The translations under genes and the position numbers were made by a program. This document shows positions 7,649 to 16,660 of a stretch of 64,000 nucleotides of DNA, one piece after another. Source of the DNA: Streptomyces sp. HB132 (GTDB taxonomy: Bacteria; Actinomycetota; Actinomycetes; Streptomycetales; Streptomycetaceae); contig NZ_JAFBGA010000011.1 in NCBI RefSeq assembly GCF_016909575.1, forward strand, positions 124,001 to 188,000, in the 5' to 3' direction. Numbering within the stretch: the stretch's first letter is position 1; every line of letters begins with the position of its first letter. Under the pieces are notes generated by a model that had not been told where the DNA came from, ran no database searches, and worked only from the letters and a program-made list of their open reading frames with translations.

Positions 7649-9016
7649 GTGCGTGATTACCTGCTGACGCTCTGTGTCACGACAGCGGTTACCTATCTGC
7701 TGACCGGGCCGGTGCGGAAGTTCGCCATCGCGATCGGGGCGATGCCCGCGATCCGTGCGCGCGACGTACACCGGGAACCGACACCTCGGCTCGGTGGCAT
7801 CGCCATGTTCGGCGGACTGTGTGCGGGACTGATCACCGCGGACCACCTCTTCAACCTGAACAGCGTGTTCGAGCTCTCCGACGAACCCAGAGCCCTGCTC
7901 TCCGGCGCCGCCCTGATCTGGCTGATCGGCGTCCTGGACGACAAGTTCGAGCTCGACGCCCTGATCAAGCTCGGCGGGCAGATGATCGCCGCCGCCGTCA
8001 TGGTCATCCAGGGTCTGACGATCCTGTGGCTGCCCATCCCGGGCCTGGGTACCGTCGCCCTCACCCAGTGGCAGGGCACGCTGCTCACGGTCGCGCTGGT
8101 CGTGATCACGATCAACGCGGTGAACTTCGTCGACGGCCTGGACGGCCTGGCGGCCGGCATGGTCTGCATCGCGTCCGCGGCGTTCTTCCTCTACACCTAC
8201 CGGCTCTGGTACGGGTACGGGATCGAGGCGGCCGCCCCCGCGACGCTCTTCGCCGCGATCCTGATGGGGATGTGCCTCGGCTTCCTGCCGCACAACATGC
8301 ACCCGGCCCGGATCTTCATGGGTGACTCAGGGTCCATGCTGATCGGCCTCGTGCTGGCCGCCGGTGCGATCTCTGTCACCGGCCAGGTCGACCCGGACGC
8401 CATGAAGCTGTTCGAGGGCAGCGAGCGGCAGGCGACCCACGCGATGCTGCCGGTCTTCATCCCGCTGCTGCTCCCGCTGACGATCATCGCCATTCCGGCC
8501 GCCGACCTGATCCTCGCGATCGTGCGGCGCACCTGGAACGGCCAGTCGCCGTTCGCGGCCGACCGCGGGCACCTGCACCACCGGCTGCTGGAGATCGGGC
8601 ACTCGCACAGCAGGTCCGTGCTGATCATGTACTTCTGGTCCGCGCTGATCGCGTTCGGCGCGGTCGGTTACTCCGTGCACTCCGCCTCGCTCTGGATCGT
8701 GCTGGTGATCGTGGGGCTCAGCGCGGTGGGTCTCGTCCTGCTGCTGATGCCGCGCTTCACCCCGCGCGCCCCGCACTGGGCGGAGTCCTTCGTGCCGCCG
8801 CGCTACCGGCGCCGTCGGCGCGAGGACGCCGTCGGCGGCGCGGCGGAGGGCGAGGACGCCCCGCACGGCCAACACGGCCACACGGGCTCGCAGATGGCCT
8901 CTCCGGAGTCCGAACGGGCCTCGGTGTCCGTGGGTGTCTCCGGCGTCAACGGGGCGACAGCGGTCGGCCCCCGTTCGCGCTTCACGGATCGGGACCGCGC
9001 CGACTCACCGCGTTAG
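7649..9016 (+). CDS. Polyprenyl-phosphate sugar-1-phosphate transferase (WecA/MraY family)
   Basis: This integral membrane enzyme (about 455 residues, roughly 10-11 membrane segments) transfers a HexNAc-1-phosphate from a UDP sugar to undecaprenyl phosphate, the first lipid-linked step of a cell-wall glycopolymer. Diagnostic cytoplasmic motifs are DDKFELDALIKLGGQ, NAVNFVDGLDGLAAG, FMGDSGSMLIG and the His-rich HLHHRLLEIGHSH typical of the WecA/TagO branch. A disordered tail of about 80 residues follows. The start is uncertain: GTG 7649 (MRDYLLTL) has GGGG 7 nt upstream and gives a clean first membrane helix; GTG 7610 and 7637 are in frame. The LCP ligase at 1128 could act on the same lipid intermediates. 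In E. coli and S. coelicolor such a gene also lies beside atp. Confidence 0.88.
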   Translation: MRDYLLTLCVTTAVTYLLTGPVRKFAIAIGAMPAIRARDVHREPTPRLGGIAMFGGLCAGLITADHLFNLNSVFELSDEPRALLSGAALIWLIGVLDDKFELDALIKLGGQMIAAAVMVIQGLTILWLPIPGLGTVALTQWQGTLLTVALVVITINAVNFVDGLDGLAAGMVCIASAAFFLYTYRLWYGYGIEAAAPATLFAAILMGMCLGFLPHNMHPARIFMGDSGSMLIGLVLAAGAISVTGQVDPDAMKLFEGSERQATHAMLPVFIPLLLPLTIIAIPAADLILAIVRRTWNGQSPFAADRGHLHHRLLEIGHSHSRSVLIMYFWSALIAFGAVGYSVHSASLWIVLVIVGLSAVGLVLLLMPRFTPRAPHWAESFVPPRYRRRRREDAVGGAAEGEDAPHGQHGHTGSQMASPESERASVSVGVSGVNGATAVGPRSRFTDRDRADSPR

Positions 9017-9091
9017 CGGCCCCGACGCAGATGCTCCTATAGCAGACAATCCGTCGTGATGTTCTGCACACACGCGCGGACTAACCCTCAT

Positions 9092-9109
9092 GTGTGACAG
9101 CTGGCACAC
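9092..9109. promoter_or_regulatory. Imperfect palindrome upstream of the atp operon
   Basis: GTGTG-A-CAGCTG-G-CACAC is an 18-bp palindrome with one mismatched pair, 75 nt after the wecA-like stop. It could be an operator or the end of the upstream transcript. No regulator can be named. Confidence 0.4.
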
Positions 9110-9137
9110 TTTCTGAGTAAAGACCTCATCAAATAGT

Positions 9138-9155
9138 TTGTGATACCGTTCACGA
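9138..9155 (+). promoter_or_regulatory. Rex-like redox operator upstream of atpI
   Basis: TTGTGA-TACCGT-TCACGA resembles the actinobacterial Rex operator (TTGTGAA-N4-TTCACAA): one half-site is perfect and the other has one mismatch. It lies 125 nt before atpI in a locally AT-rich stretch (9110-9150) that should hold the operon promoter. Rex senses NADH/NAD+ and controls respiratory genes in Streptomyces, so control of ATP synthase is plausible but inferred. Confidence 0.5.
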
Positions 9156-9279
9156 AGCCCGGTGAGGAGGCCGAAGGACCTGAGTAGCACGGTCCTCCGG
9201 CCCGAAGTATCGACTCGGACCGGGCCTACGCTCGTCCCTGACGACCACTGACCACCCCCTGCAAAGCGGAGTAACCGCC

Positions 9280-9717
9280 ATGCCGTCCAACGACGTCCGG
9301 ACTCTCCTCCACACCGCCGTGCCCACTGCCGCCGCCGGTGTCGTCACCGTCGCCGTCAGTGCTGCGCTCGCCGGCGGCAAGGGGGCGATCGGAGCGGCGG
9401 CCGGAACGCTGGTGGTGATCCTCTTCATGGGGATCGGACTCGGCGTCCTGCAGCGCACGGCCAGGTCGATGCCGCACCTGTTCCAGTCCATGGGGTTGTT
9501 GCTGTACACGACCGAACTGCTGCTGCTCTTCGTCTTCGTGGCCGCGTTCAAGAACACCACGCTGTTCAATCCCAGGGCCTTCGCGGCCGCGGTGATGGTT
9601 GCCACCCTCGTCTGGGTCGCGGCGCAGATCCGCGTCCACATGAAGACCAAGATCCTTTACGTCGAGCCGGACTCGTCCGCGGGCAAGACGCCCGAGAACA
9701 TGGGGTCTTCGACGTGA
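9280..9717 (+). CDS. atpI: ATP synthase protein I (AtpI)
   Basis: This first gene of the ATP synthase operon encodes a 145-residue membrane protein with four predicted transmembrane segments (about 14-31, 33-53, 67-88, 95-115) and a short hydrophilic tail. AtpI proteins assist assembly of the c-ring and may help divalent cation entry; sequence conservation is weak, so the call rests on hydropathy, size and position just before atpB. GCGGAG precedes the ATG. The 222 nt to atpB contain no convincing gene. Confidence 0.85.
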   Translation: MPSNDVRTLLHTAVPTAAAGVVTVAVSAALAGGKGAIGAAAGTLVVILFMGIGLGVLQRTARSMPHLFQSMGLLLYTTELLLLFVFVAAFKNTTLFNPRAFAAAVMVATLVWVAAQIRVHMKTKILYVEPDSSAGKTPENMGSST

Positions 9718-9939
9718 GGGGTAGGGCCGGGATAAGCGCGCGTTCGAGACCCTGCTATCGTCCGGTGCCAACTGCGGCACTGCGGGCGCGGGCATCAAAT
9801 TCGGCGCCTGCTCCATCGCGAGGCGTAATGCCTGAGCCGCCCCCCATCCGTAACACCAGTCCAGTGCCGACCAGCGGCTGCTTGCCGCGCCGACACAACG
9901 AGGTTGCCGTACCTATGCGCCACGCTGAAGGAGCCCGCG

Positions 9940-10755
9940 GTGAGTGCTGACCCGACGACGGTGCTCGCCTTCGAGACCGACTGCCACATCTTCGACGGAT
10001 GCGGCTTCCCGGCTCCTGGCCTGCACTCCTTTGTTTTCGAGCCGATGGCCACCGTCGGCGGCTTCGAGATCAACAAACCGATGCTGCTGGCGGTCCTTAG
10101 CACCGTTGTCGTCGTCGGCTTCTTCTGGGCGGCTTTCAACAAGCCGAAGCTGGTGCCCGGAAAGCTCCAGATGGTCGCGGAGGCGGGTTACGACTTCATC
10201 CGCACCGGTGTGGTGTACGAGTCGCTCGGCAAGCGCGAGGGCAAGAAGTACGTGCCCCTCATGGTCTCGCTGTTCTTCTTCATCTGGATCATGAACCTCT
10301 GGGCGATCATTCCCCTCGCCCAGTTCCCGGTGGTCTCGGTCATCGGGTTCCCGGTGGCGCTGGCCGCGATCGTGTATGTCCTCTGGGTCAGCCTGACCTT
10401 CAAGCGGCACGGCTTCGTCGGTGGCTGGAAGAACATCTCCGGCTACGACCCGTCGATCGGTCCGGCTCTGCCCTTCGTCATGGTCATCGAGGTCATGTCG
10501 AACCTGCTGATCCGGCCGTTCACCCACGCCGTGCGACTCTTCGCCAACATGTTCGCCGGTCACGTGCTGCTGCTGATCTTCACGATCGCCAGTTGGTACC
10601 TGCTGAACGGCATCGGCATCGCCTACGCCGGTGTCTCCTTCGTGATGGTCATCCTGATGACCGCCTTCGAACTGTTCATCCAGGCGCTGCAGGCCTACGT
10701 GTTCGTCCTTCTGGCCTGCAACTACATTCAGGGCGCTCTCGCCGAGCACCACTGA
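9940..10755 (+). CDS. atpB: F0F1 ATP synthase subunit a
   Basis: Subunit a forms the proton half-channels of Fo beside the c-ring. The 271-residue product has a hydrophilic start, then about five to six membrane segments. It includes the conserved IRPFTHAVRLFANMFAGH helix, whose Arg (in AVRLFANM) faces the c-ring carboxylate, and the terminal ELFIQALQAYVFVLLACNYI helix. The GTG at 9940 is chosen because AAGGAG lies 6 nt upstream; an in-frame TTG at 9904 would lack such a site. Confidence 0.96.
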   Translation: MSADPTTVLAFETDCHIFDGCGFPAPGLHSFVFEPMATVGGFEINKPMLLAVLSTVVVVGFFWAAFNKPKLVPGKLQMVAEAGYDFIRTGVVYESLGKREGKKYVPLMVSLFFFIWIMNLWAIIPLAQFPVVSVIGFPVALAAIVYVLWVSLTFKRHGFVGGWKNISGYDPSIGPALPFVMVIEVMSNLLIRPFTHAVRLFANMFAGHVLLLIFTIASWYLLNGIGIAYAGVSFVMVILMTAFELFIQALQAYVFVLLACNYIQGALAEHH

Positions 10756-10830
10756 CGCAGCCCAGCTCCACCCCCGATAGTCGTCCGGTGGCCAACCCCC
10801 ACCGGTTCTGAAAGAGAAGGAAGAAACGGC

Positions 10831-11073
10831 ATGTCCGCTCTTGAGACCCTCGCCGCCGTCAACATCTCGGGCAACCTCGGTTCCATCGGCTACGGCCTCG
10901 CCGCGATCGGCCCCGGCGTCGGCGTCGGCATCATCTTCGGTAACGGCACCCAGGCTCTGGCCCGTCAGCCCGAGGCTGCCGGCCTGATCCGCTCGAACCA
11001 GATCCTCGGCTTCGTGCTCTGTGAGGCGCTGGCCCTGATCGGTCTCGTCATGCCCTTCGTCTACCCGTTCTAG
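10831..11073 (+). CDS. atpE: F0F1 ATP synthase subunit c
   Basis: This 80-residue proteolipid forms the rotating c-ring. It has two membrane helices joined by the polar loop with R45-Q46-P47. The proton-carrying carboxylate is E65 in the second helix (VLCEALALIG). The first helix carries the tightly packed glycine pattern (GPGVGVGIIFG). It has the shortest flanking spacings of the operon and an AGAGAAGGAAG site upstream. In actinobacteria this subunit is the bedaquiline target (family knowledge). Confidence 0.97.
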   Translation: MSALETLAAVNISGNLGSIGYGLAAIGPGVGVGIIFGNGTQALARQPEAAGLIRSNQILGFVLCEALALIGLVMPFVYPF

Positions 11074-11112
11074 TCGCGGCATTTCCAGCCCGAAGCGACG
11101 AAAGGCATTGAT

Positions 11113-11658
11113 GTGAACGCCCTACAGCTGGCGTCCGAGGGAGAGATCCAGAACCCGCTGCTCCCGGCGGTACCTGAGATCGTCATCGGCCTCATCGCCT
11201 TCGCCATCGTCTTCGGTTTCCTCGCCAAGAAGCTCCTCCCGAACATCAACAAGGTTCTGGAAGAGCGCCGCGAGGCCATCGAAGGCGGTATCGAGAAGGC
11301 CGACGCGGCCCAGACCGAGGCCCAGAGCGTTCTTGAGCAGTACAAGGCTCAGCTCGCCGAGGCCCGCCACGAGGCCGCTCGTCTGCGCCAGGAGGCGCAG
11401 GAGCAGGGTGCCGTCATCATCCAGGAGATGAGGGCGGAAGGTCAGCGGCAGCGCGAGGAGATCATCGCCGCCGGCCACACCCAGATCGAGGCCGACCGCA
11501 AGGCCGCGGCGTCCGCGCTGCGTCAGGACGTGGGCAGTCTCGCCACCGCCCTGGCCGGCAAGCTCGTCGGTGAGTCCCTCGAGGACCACGCACGACAGAG
11601 CGGCACCGTCGACCGGTTCCTCGACGAGCTCGAGGCGAAGGCCGAGGCCGTCCGATGA
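11113..11658 (+). CDS. atpF: F0F1 ATP synthase subunit b
   Basis: The peripheral stalk subunit has 181 residues: one N-terminal membrane helix at about 20-40 followed by a long, charged, Ala/Glu/Arg-rich helix that dimerises and reaches the delta subunit. The start is a GTG at 11113; an overlapping ATG at 11111 is out of frame. It overlaps atpH by 4 nt (ATGA), so the two stalk subunits are probably translationally coupled. Confidence 0.95.
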   Translation: MNALQLASEGEIQNPLLPAVPEIVIGLIAFAIVFGFLAKKLLPNINKVLEERREAIEGGIEKADAAQTEAQSVLEQYKAQLAEARHEAARLRQEAQEQGAVIIQEMRAEGQRQREEIIAAGHTQIEADRKAAASALRQDVGSLATALAGKLVGESLEDHARQSGTVDRFLDELEAKAEAVR

Positions 11659-12470
11659 ACGGAGCGAGCCGCGAGGCGCTGGCCTCCGCACGCGAGCGTC
11701 TCGACGCACTGACCGACTCCACGTCGGTCGACGCGGCGAAGCTCGCCGAGGAGCTGGCAGCCGTCACCGCGCTGCTCCACCGCGAGGTGTCGCTGCGCCG
11801 GGTCCTCACCGACCCGTCGCAGGGCGGCGAGGCCAAGGCCGAGCTGGCCGGACGACTGCTGAGGGGGCAGGTGGGCGGCGAAGCCGTGGACCTGGTCTCC
11901 GGCATGGTGCGGTCCCGCTGGTCGCAGTCGCGTGACCTGGTCGACTCGGTCGAGGAACTGGCGAACACCGCAGACCTCACCGCGGCCCAGCGCGCGGGTG
12001 CGCTCGACGACGTCGAGGACGAGCTGTTCCGGTTCGGCCGGATCGTCGGCTCCGACGTGGCACTGCGCTCGGCCCTCACCGACAAGGCGGCTCCTGCCCC
12101 GGCCAAGAGCGGGCTGCTCCGCGGCCTGCTCGGCGGCAAGACCCAGCCGGTCACCGAGCGCGTGATCACGCGCCTCGTGACGCAGCCCCGAGGACGTAGC
12201 CTGGAGGCGGGACTCGACTCCCTGTCCAGGCTCGCCGCGGAGCGCCGGGACCGCATGGTCGCCGTCGTCACCTCGGCGGTGCCGCTGTCCGACCACCAGA
12301 AGCAGCGCCTCGGCGCCGCGCTGGCGAAGATCTACGGCCGTCAGATGCACCTGAACCTGGACGTGGACCCCGAGGTCCTCGGCGGGATCTCGGTGCGCGT
12401 CGGTGACGAGGTCATCAACGGCACGATCGCGGAGCGCCTCGAAGAGGTCACCCGCAGGATGGCCGGCTGA
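11655..12470 (+). CDS. atpH: F0F1 ATP synthase subunit delta
   Basis: The delta (OSCP) subunit joins the peripheral stalk to the top of F1. The 271-residue length is typical of actinobacteria, where delta is longer than the roughly 180 residues of most bacteria. The conserved OSCP part is at the C-terminus, with VVTSAVPLSDHQKQRLGAAL and DPEVLGGISVRVGDEVINGT. It overlaps atpF by 4 nt and is followed by a 146-nt gap, containing a small GGGGG/CCCCC hairpin, before atpA. Confidence 0.94.
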   Translation: MNGASREALASARERLDALTDSTSVDAAKLAEELAAVTALLHREVSLRRVLTDPSQGGEAKAELAGRLLRGQVGGEAVDLVSGMVRSRWSQSRDLVDSVEELANTADLTAAQRAGALDDVEDELFRFGRIVGSDVALRSALTDKAAPAPAKSGLLRGLLGGKTQPVTERVITRLVTQPRGRSLEAGLDSLSRLAAERRDRMVAVVTSAVPLSDHQKQRLGAALAKIYGRQMHLNLDVDPEVLGGISVRVGDEVINGTIAERLEEVTRRMAG

Positions 12471-12616
12471 CAGCGCGCAGCGCCCACACCGCACCAACTG
12501 AACGAGCAAGAACAGCGGCCCGGTTGGGCCGTGCAGAAATTGCAGAAGATTCCTGGGGGTCGCCCCCAGACCCCCTTAAGAAACTTCGGGCCCAACAAGG
12601 AGAGCAGGGAACCCAG

Positions 12617-14188
12617 ATGGCGGAGCTCACGATCCGGCCGGAGGAGATCCGGGACGCACTGGATAACTTTGTCCAGTCGTACCAGCCGGACGCGGCCTCG
12701 CGCGAGGAGGTCGGAACGGTCAGCGTTGCCGGCGACGGCATCGCGAAGGTGGAGGGTCTGCCCTCCGCCATGGCGAACGAGCTGCTGAAGTTCGAGGACG
12801 GAACCCTCGGTCTCGCCCTCAACCTCGAGGAGCGCGAGATCGGTGCGATCGTCCTCGGCGAGTTCAGCGGAATCGAGGAGGGCCAGCCGGTGCAGCGCAC
12901 CGGTGAGGTGCTCTCCGTCGGCGTCGGCGAGGGCTACCTCGGCCGCGTCGTCGACCCGCTCGGCAACCCGATCGACGGTCTCGGCGAGATCGCGACCGAA
13001 GGCCGTCGCGCCCTCGAGCTGCAGGCCCCTGGCGTCATGGTCCGCAAGTCGGTGCACGAGCCGATGCAGACCGGCTACAAGGCCGTCGACGCCATGGTGC
13101 CGATCGGCCGCGGCCAGCGTCAGCTGATCATCGGCGACCGTCAGACGGGTAAGACCGCTCTGGCCGTCGACACGATCATCAACCAGCGCGACAACTGGCG
13201 CTCGGGCGACGTGAACAAGCAGGTGCGCTGCATCTACGTCGCCATCGGTCAGAAGGGCTCCACCATCGCCTCCGTGCGCGGTGCCCTCGAAGAGGCCGGT
13301 GCGCTCGAGTACACGACCATCGTCGCCGCCCCGGCGTCCGACCCGGCCGGCTTCAAGTACCTGGCGCCGTACACCGGTTCGGCCATCGGCCAGCACTGGA
13401 TGTACGACGGCAAGCACGTCCTCATCATCTTCGACGACCTCTCGAAGCAGGCCGACGCCTACCGCGCCGTGTCGCTTCTGCTGCGCCGTCCGCCGGGCCG
13501 CGAGGCCTACCCGGGCGACGTCTTCTACCTGCACTCGCGTCTGCTGGAGCGCTGCGCCAAGCTCTCCGACGACATGGGCGCGGGTTCGATGACGGGTCTC
13601 CCGATCGTCGAGACCAAGGCGAACGACGTGTCGGCGTTCATCCCGACCAACGTCATCTCCATCACCGACGGCCAGTGCTTCCTGGAGTCCGACCTGTTCA
13701 ACGCGGGTCAGCGTCCGGCGCTCAACGTCGGTATCTCGGTCTCCCGAGTCGGTGGTTCCGCCCAGCACAAGGCCATGCGCCAGGTGTCCGGCCGCCTCCG
13801 TGTGGACCTCGCCCAGTACCGCGAGCTGGAGGCGTTCGCCGCCTTCGGTTCCGACCTGGACGCGGCCTCCAAGGCGTCGCTGGAGCGCGGTAAGCGCATG
13901 GTCGAGCTGCTGAAGCAGCCGCAGTACGCCCCGTTCCCCGTCGAGGAGCAGGTCGTCTCCGTCTGGGCCGGCACCACCGGCAAGATGGACGACGTCCCGG
14001 TCGAGGACATCCGCCGCTTCGAGACCGAGCTGCTGGAGTACCTGCGCCGTGAGCGCAAGGACCTCCTGACCAGCATCGCCGAAGGTGCGAAGATGTCCGA
14101 CGACACGCTGCAGTCGATCGCCGACGCGATCGCCACCTTCAAGCAGCAGTTCGAGACCTCGGACGGCAAGCTCCTGGGCGAGGGCTGA
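12617..14188 (+). CDS. atpA: F0F1 ATP synthase subunit alpha
   Basis: The non-catalytic nucleotide-binding subunit of F1, 523 residues. It has the N-terminal beta-barrel, Walker A GDRQTGKT at 173-180, the VLIIFDDLSKQADAYR Walker B region, and the alpha-specific RLLERCAKLSDDMGAGSMTGLPI and SVSRVGGSAQHKAMR blocks. The ATG at 12617 (MAELTIRPEE) is preferred because AGGGA lies 6 nt upstream and the family starts here; the same frame is open further upstream. Confidence 0.98.
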   Translation: MAELTIRPEEIRDALDNFVQSYQPDAASREEVGTVSVAGDGIAKVEGLPSAMANELLKFEDGTLGLALNLEEREIGAIVLGEFSGIEEGQPVQRTGEVLSVGVGEGYLGRVVDPLGNPIDGLGEIATEGRRALELQAPGVMVRKSVHEPMQTGYKAVDAMVPIGRGQRQLIIGDRQTGKTALAVDTIINQRDNWRSGDVNKQVRCIYVAIGQKGSTIASVRGALEEAGALEYTTIVAAPASDPAGFKYLAPYTGSAIGQHWMYDGKHVLIIFDDLSKQADAYRAVSLLLRRPPGREAYPGDVFYLHSRLLERCAKLSDDMGAGSMTGLPIVETKANDVSAFIPTNVISITDGQCFLESDLFNAGQRPALNVGISVSRVGGSAQHKAMRQVSGRLRVDLAQYRELEAFAAFGSDLDAASKASLERGKRMVELLKQPQYAPFPVEEQVVSVWAGTTGKMDDVPVEDIRRFETELLEYLRRERKDLLTSIAEGAKMSDDTLQSIADAIATFKQQFETSDGKLLGEG

Positions 14189-14191
14189 TCG

Positions 14192-15109
14192 ATGGGCGCT
14201 CAGCTTCGCGTTTACAAGCGCCGCATCCAAGCCGTCACCGCGACCAAGAAGATCACCAAGGCGATGGAGATGATCGCCGCCTCGCGCATCGTCAAGGCGC
14301 AGCGCAAGGTGTCGGCGTCGATGCCGTACGCGACCGAGCTCACCCGTGCGGTGACCGCGGTGGCGACCGGCTCGAACACCAACCATCCGCTCACCACCGA
14401 GGCCGAGTCCCCGGCCCGGGCCGCGGTCCTGCTCCTCACGAGCGACCGCGGTCTGGCCGGCGGCTACTCCTCCAACGCCATCAAGGCGGCGGAGCGGCTG
14501 AGGGAGCGGCTGGCAGCCGAGGGCAAGGAGGTCGACACGTACATCGTCGGCCGCAAGGGTGTCGCGTACTACGGCTTCCGCGAGCGCAAGGTCGCGGAGT
14601 CGTGGACCGGCTTCACCGACAGCCCCGAGTACTCGGACGCCAAGAAGATCGCCGAGCCCCTCATCGCGTCCATCCAGAAGGACACGGCCGAGGGCGGCGT
14701 CGACGAACTGCACATCGTCTTCACGGAGTTCGTGTCGATGATGACGCAGAACGCGGTCGACGGCCGGATGCTGCCGCTGTCGCTCGACGAGGTCACGGAG
14801 GAGAGCACCGAGAAGGGCGAGATCCTTCCGCTGTTCGACTTCGAGCCGTCGGCGGAGGACGTCCTCGACGCCCTTCTGCCGCGCTACGTCGAGAGCCGTA
14901 TCTACAACGCACTGCTGCAGGCCGCCGCTTCCGAGCACGCCGCCCGCCGTCGTGCGATGAAGTCGGCGACCGACAACGCCGGGGATCTGATCAAGAGCCT
15001 CTCCCGGCTTGCCAACGCGGCCCGCCAGGCCGAAATCACCCAGGAAATCAGCGAGATCGTCGGCGGTGCAGGTGCGCTGGCCGACGCGTCCGCGGGGAGT
15101 GACAAGTAA
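14192..15109 (+). CDS. atpG: F0F1 ATP synthase subunit gamma
   Basis: The central rotor shaft, 305 residues. It starts with MGAQLRVYKRRIQAV and has the family's N-terminal coiled helix (TATKKITKAMEMIAASRIVKAQ), the SDRGLAGGYSSNAIK core and the C-terminal helix with ASEHAARRRAMKSATDNAGDLI. It begins 3 nt after atpA and its TAA shares one base with the atpD ATG. Confidence 0.97.
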   Translation: MGAQLRVYKRRIQAVTATKKITKAMEMIAASRIVKAQRKVSASMPYATELTRAVTAVATGSNTNHPLTTEAESPARAAVLLLTSDRGLAGGYSSNAIKAAERLRERLAAEGKEVDTYIVGRKGVAYYGFRERKVAESWTGFTDSPEYSDAKKIAEPLIASIQKDTAEGGVDELHIVFTEFVSMMTQNAVDGRMLPLSLDEVTEESTEKGEILPLFDFEPSAEDVLDALLPRYVESRIYNALLQAAASEHAARRRAMKSATDNAGDLIKSLSRLANAARQAEITQEISEIVGGAGALADASAGSDK

Positions 15110-16551
15110 TGACGACGACAGTTGAGACGGCCGCTGCCACGGGCCGCGTCGCCCGGGTCATCGGCCCGGTCGTCGACGTGGAGTTCCCCGTCGACGCGAT
15201 GCCGGAGATCTACAACGCCCTGCACATCGAGGTCGACGACCCGGCCGAGGCCGGCGCTCGTAAGACGCTGACCCTCGAAGTCGCCCAGCACCTGGGCGAC
15301 GGCATGGTCCGCGCGATCTCGATGCAGCCCACCGACGGCGTGGTCCGCCAGGCCCCGGTGACCGACACGGGTACGGGCATCACCGTCCCGGTCGGTGACA
15401 TCACCAAGGGCAAGGTGTTCAACACCCTCGGTCAGATCCTGAACGAGCCGGAGGCCGAGGCGCAGATCACCGAGCGCTGGCCGATCCACCGCAAGGCCCC
15501 GGCCTTCGACCAGCTCGAGTCCAAGACCGAGATGTTCGAGACCGGCCTGAAGGTCGTCGACCTGCTGACCCCGTACGTCAAGGGCGGCAAGATCGGTCTG
15601 TTCGGTGGTGCGGGCGTCGGCAAGACGGTCCTCATCCAGGAAATGATCATGCGTGTGGCGAAGCTGCACGACGGTGTGTCGGTGTTCGCCGGTGTCGGCG
15701 AGCGCACCCGTGAGGGCAACGACCTCATCGACGAGATGACCGACTCGGGCGTCCTGGAGAAGACCGCGCTGGTCTTCGGCCAGATGGACGAGCCGCCGGG
15801 CACCCGTCTGCGGGTCGCGCTGTCCGCCCTGACCATGGCGGAGTACTTCCGCGATGTGCAGAAGCAGGACGTGCTGCTCTTCATCGACAACATCTTCCGC
15901 TTCACGCAGGCCGGTTCCGAGGTCTCCACGCTGCTCGGCCGCATGCCGTCCGCAGTGGGTTACCAGCCGACCCTGGCCGACGAGATGGGTGTGCTCCAGG
16001 AGCGCATCACCTCGACGCGTGGTCACTCGATCACCTCGATGCAGGCGATCTACGTCCCCGCGGACGACCTGACCGACCCGGCCCCGGCCACCACGTTCGC
16101 CCACCTCGACGCGACGACGGTTCTCTCCCGTCCGATCTCGGAGAAGGGCATCTACCCGGCCGTGGACCCGCTGGACTCCACGTCCCGCATCCTGGACCCG
16201 CGCTACATCGCGCAGGACCACTACGACACGGCCAGCCGTGTCAAGGGGATCCTGCAGAAGTACAAGGACCTCCAGGACATCATCGCGATCCTCGGTATCG
16301 ACGAGCTGGGCGAGGAGGACAAGCTCGTTGTCCACCGTGCCCGTCGCGTCGAGCGCTTCCTGTCGCAGAACACCCACGCCGCCAAGCAGTTCACCGGCCT
16401 GGACGGTTCGGACGTTCCGCTCGACGAGTCGATCGCCGCGTTCAACGCGATCTGTGACGGGGAGTACGACCACTTCCCCGAGCAGGCGTTCTTCATGTGC
16501 GGTGGCATCGAGGACCTCAAGGCCAACGCCAAGGAGCTCGGCGTCTCCTGA
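15109..16551 (+). CDS. atpD: F0F1 ATP synthase subunit beta
   Basis: The catalytic F1 subunit, 480 residues. Landmarks are Walker A GGAGVGKT at 166-173, the catalytic GERTREGND segment, the Walker B VLLFIDNIFRF and the DELSEED-type loop, here DELGEED. The start overlaps the atpG stop by one base (TAATG). Two hairpins lie between this gene and atpC. Confidence 0.98.
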   Translation: MTTTVETAAATGRVARVIGPVVDVEFPVDAMPEIYNALHIEVDDPAEAGARKTLTLEVAQHLGDGMVRAISMQPTDGVVRQAPVTDTGTGITVPVGDITKGKVFNTLGQILNEPEAEAQITERWPIHRKAPAFDQLESKTEMFETGLKVVDLLTPYVKGGKIGLFGGAGVGKTVLIQEMIMRVAKLHDGVSVFAGVGERTREGNDLIDEMTDSGVLEKTALVFGQMDEPPGTRLRVALSALTMAEYFRDVQKQDVLLFIDNIFRFTQAGSEVSTLLGRMPSAVGYQPTLADEMGVLQERITSTRGHSITSMQAIYVPADDLTDPAPATTFAHLDATTVLSRPISEKGIYPAVDPLDSTSRILDPRYIAQDHYDTASRVKGILQKYKDLQDIIAILGIDELGEEDKLVVHRARRVERFLSQNTHAAKQFTGLDGSDVPLDESIAAFNAICDGEYDHFPEQAFFMCGGIEDLKANAKELGVS

Positions 16552-16565
16552 GCCTCCGGCTCACC

Positions 16566-16641
16566 GAGGGGGGTGGGTGTGTCCCGCCCCCCTCACCACG
16601 CCCCGTAGAATTGAACCGACACCCGGCACGACCGCCGGGTG
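16566..16641 (+). promoter_or_regulatory. Two hairpins between atpD and atpC
   Basis: The first hairpin is a 12-bp stem (16566-16577 with 16583-16594, one G-U pair) with a TGTGT loop. The second is an 8-bp stem CACCCGGC/GCCGGGTG (16620-16627 with 16634-16641), ending just before the atpC ribosome-binding site. They may partly end transcription, stabilise upstream mRNA or slow epsilon translation. Confidence 0.55.
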
Positions 16642-16660
16642 GTGACCCGAGGAGCCACCC

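Noticed and set aside
5333..8302. A 989-codon open frame on the minus strand
   Set aside because: It runs antisense through tsaC, the phosphatase-like gene, the SHMT paralogue and the WecA-like gene. Its Gly/Arg/Val/Asp-rich translation has no family signature; it arises from GC-biased codons.
9714..9950. A 78-codon frame between atpI and atpB
   Set aside because: It overlaps the atpB start, has no ribosome-binding site and gives an Arg/Pro/Ser-rich peptide typical of non-coding GC-rich DNA.
12341..14938. An 865-codon minus-strand frame across atpA and atpG
   Set aside because: Antisense to highly conserved ATP synthase genes; composition is typical of a mirror frame.
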